From a bacterium (GTDB taxonomy: Bacteria; Bacteroidota; Ignavibacteria; Kapaibacteriales; UBA7675), in the NCBI GenBank assembly GCA_030430495.1, contig JAUIKM010000016.1, positions 59,359 through 123,358 of the forward strand: 64,000 nucleotides of DNA, read 5' to 3'. The notes under the pieces are model-generated. The model did not search any database. It saw only the letters and a list, made by a program, of their open reading frames with translations, and was not told the DNA's origin. Both the position numbers and the translations under genes were made by a program. Shown here piece by piece: positions 62,815 to 64,000 of this stretch (within the stretch, counting starts at the first letter, position 1; every line of letters begins with the position of its first letter).

Positions 62815-64000
62815 ATGAATGTTATCAGGGAACTGCACGGGATGGTGCGGAGATTTGCGAGTCGCCGCGACGGACTGCCGGACCGTATTTTCCGCGAAGA
62901 TGCAAAATATACGCGACTGCTGAATATCATTTTAGCCAATGAAGACTTGAACGAGACTGAGTTGCACGAATCTATGAATCGGGCAATTGGTCGAAATTGG
63001 AGAGTGGTTAAACATCGGCTCATGTACAAGCTGGTTGATTTAACGCATTTGGTACATCTGAATCCTGGCATGCACACAAAGCAGGTCGTTGGCGAATTTC
63101 GGTGTGAAAAGCTGTTGTTCCCGATGCTGCTTTGCCGACGATTTGGCTCCTTTAAAGCCGCCAATCACATGGCGAAACAGGTGCTTAAAACCGCGGGAAA
63201 CCATGGATACACTTTTGCCGCGTTTCAGGCAGCCTGTGTTTTACGAGACACGAGCCTGATTTTGGGGAATTTGCCGCAACATCAGCATTATTTTCAGTTG
63301 CAGCGCAAGCTGTTTGCAGTGCTGCAAGTCGAACAGGAACTGGAATCTGCCTGGTCCATGCTTCAGGCGGCCTGTTTGCACCATTTGATGCCGGACCCGC
63401 AGACGTGCAGTCAGATCAAGCAGCGTTGTGTTTCCGCTGTGGAAGATTTTGAACTTGGGCAAAGCCCCAGAGCGATGCAACACTACCACAATTGCCTGGA
63501 TTTGTGCCGTCGGGCAAATGGCGATTATCTCACGGCCATAGAACACTACGAAACTCTCTATGAATACAGCAGTGACAAATTTCACATTATCGCCTGGACC
63601 GCCTGTTACAGTCTGATACGATGCGCCGTTCTGTCGGGGTCGTATTCAAGCGGTTTGCGCCACATTGAAGCCGGCGCTCCCCTTGTGAAGACTGGATCAT
63701 TCAACTGGTTCCAGTTCAACGCGGCCGCCTTTCTGTTTTACCTGCGTTTTGATCGGGCGCGGGCGCGCGAGTTGTTTGAGCGGACGGTCGACCATCCGGA
63801 CTGGCGCAAACGCGCCGAGCGCGTCGAGGTCTGGCGTGTGTTTGAAGCCTACTTGTTGATACTTGCGCCGCAGGCGCCGCCCGCCGTCAGCGCCTTTGCC
63901 GGCGGATTTTCCTTCAGCGAGTTAAACAAAGAATTTGAATTCTGCCGCCGCGACAAAAACGGCCTGAATATCGCCCTGCCGCTGGTCCGCATCTGCTGGG
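62815..64000 (+). CDS. Helical-repeat protein, 3' end outside window
   Basis: An open frame of 395 codons running off the right edge, starting at ATG 62815 after GGAG. I do not recognise it. The predicted sequence is all-helical and rich in Leu, Arg, His and Cys, with TPR-like pairs such as LLFPMLLCRRFGSFKAANHM, YFQLQRKLFAVLQVEQELES and LDLCRRANGDYLTAIEHYE. No signal peptide, so probably cytoplasmic. The left half has lower GC and uses TTA, TTG and ATA codons freely, unlike most of the window, whereas the right part (from about 63700) is GC-rich again; this could reflect transfer or relaxed codon choice. Confidence 0.7.
   Translation, partial: MNVIRELHGMVRRFASRRDGLPDRIFREDAKYTRLLNIILANEDLNETELHESMNRAIGRNWRVVKHRLMYKLVDLTHLVHLNPGMHTKQVVGEFRCEKLLFPMLLCRRFGSFKAANHMAKQVLKTAGNHGYTFAAFQAACVLRDTSLILGNLPQHQHYFQLQRKLFAVLQVEQELESAWSMLQAACLHHLMPDPQTCSQIKQRCVSAVEDFELGQSPRAMQHYHNCLDLCRRANGDYLTAIEHYETLYEYSSDKFHIIAWTACYSLIRCAVLSGSYSSGLRHIEAGAPLVKTGSFNWFQFNAAAFLFYLRFDRARARELFERTVDHPDWRKRAERVEVWRVFEAYLLILAPQAPPAVSAFAGGFSFSELNKEFEFCRRDKNGLNIALPLVRICW

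Overview
The window looks like chromosomal DNA of a moderately GC-rich member of the Bacteroidota/FCB group. A secreted beta-helix protein ends in a type IX secretion C-terminal sorting domain. The tRNA and heptose loci have the Bacteroidota promoter layout (TTG near -33, about 20 bases, then TAnnTTTG). The rest (lipopolysaccharide heptose synthesis, Omp85, lipoproteins with QSC/AGC lipoboxes, DUF3857 proteins, DUF2795) fits a Gram-negative FCB cell. The sequence alone does not settle the class (Rhodothermia-, Ignavibacteria- or Kapabacteria-like). No phage, transposase, CRISPR array or rRNA was found.

Layout, left to right. 0-5.3 kb: the tail of an unknown gene, a VWA lipoprotein, an outer-membrane barrel candidate, then five consecutive minus-strand small genes that look like an orphan immunity-gene island; the first resembles CdiI-type immunity proteins and the last carries an in-frame stop. 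5.3-8.4 kb: repeat-bearing noncoding DNA, an AraC regulator and a CPBP-type membrane protease. 8.4-13.7 kb: two TraB/GumN-like secreted proteins, one very long with both GxxH motifs and one with both motifs lost. 14-24 kb: an AddA-like helicase-nuclease, an ABM protein, adenine deaminase, tRNA-Val and tRNA-Leu, an SLC1-type symporter, and ComM/YifB. 24-31.7 kb: DUF2795, an Omp85 protein, GMP synthase, the type IX cargo and a metallo-beta-lactamase-like TPR protein. 32.5-39 kb: a polysaccharide deacetylase broken by a stop in its HTYSH motif, a GNAT, a TPR protein, the rfaE1-rfaE2-thiN operon, an esterase and 3-hydroxybutyryl-CoA dehydrogenase. 39.3-40.5 kb: a 13-bp minisatellite and an 80-bp triplication at the 3' end of a transsulfuration gene. 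40.4-44.1 kb: PLP enzyme, metallophosphoesterase and S10 peptidase. 44.7-48.3 kb: creB-creC-creD with an exact cre-tag before creD. 48.9-54.6 kb: secreted protein, PqqD-like protein, ElaA-like GNAT and the ABC-F ATPase Uup. 54.7-61.6 kb: one hypothetical gene and three DUF3857/transglutaminase-like paralogues, two without the catalytic Cys. 62-64 kb: a short secreted peptide candidate and a helical-repeat gene leaving the window.

Two genome-wide patterns stand out. First, TTAA is unusually common for GC-rich coding DNA, usually flanked as GTTAAC, GTTTAAC or GTTAAAC; codon choice appears to follow it, and the effect is patchy. Second, a dispersed intergenic element (a variable hairpin with a fixed T-rich tail and GTCRGCGGGAG-like end) occurs at least seven times, twice as inverted pairs. 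Most annotated start sites were moved inward from the longest open frame using signal peptides, Shine-Dalgarno sequences and family lengths.
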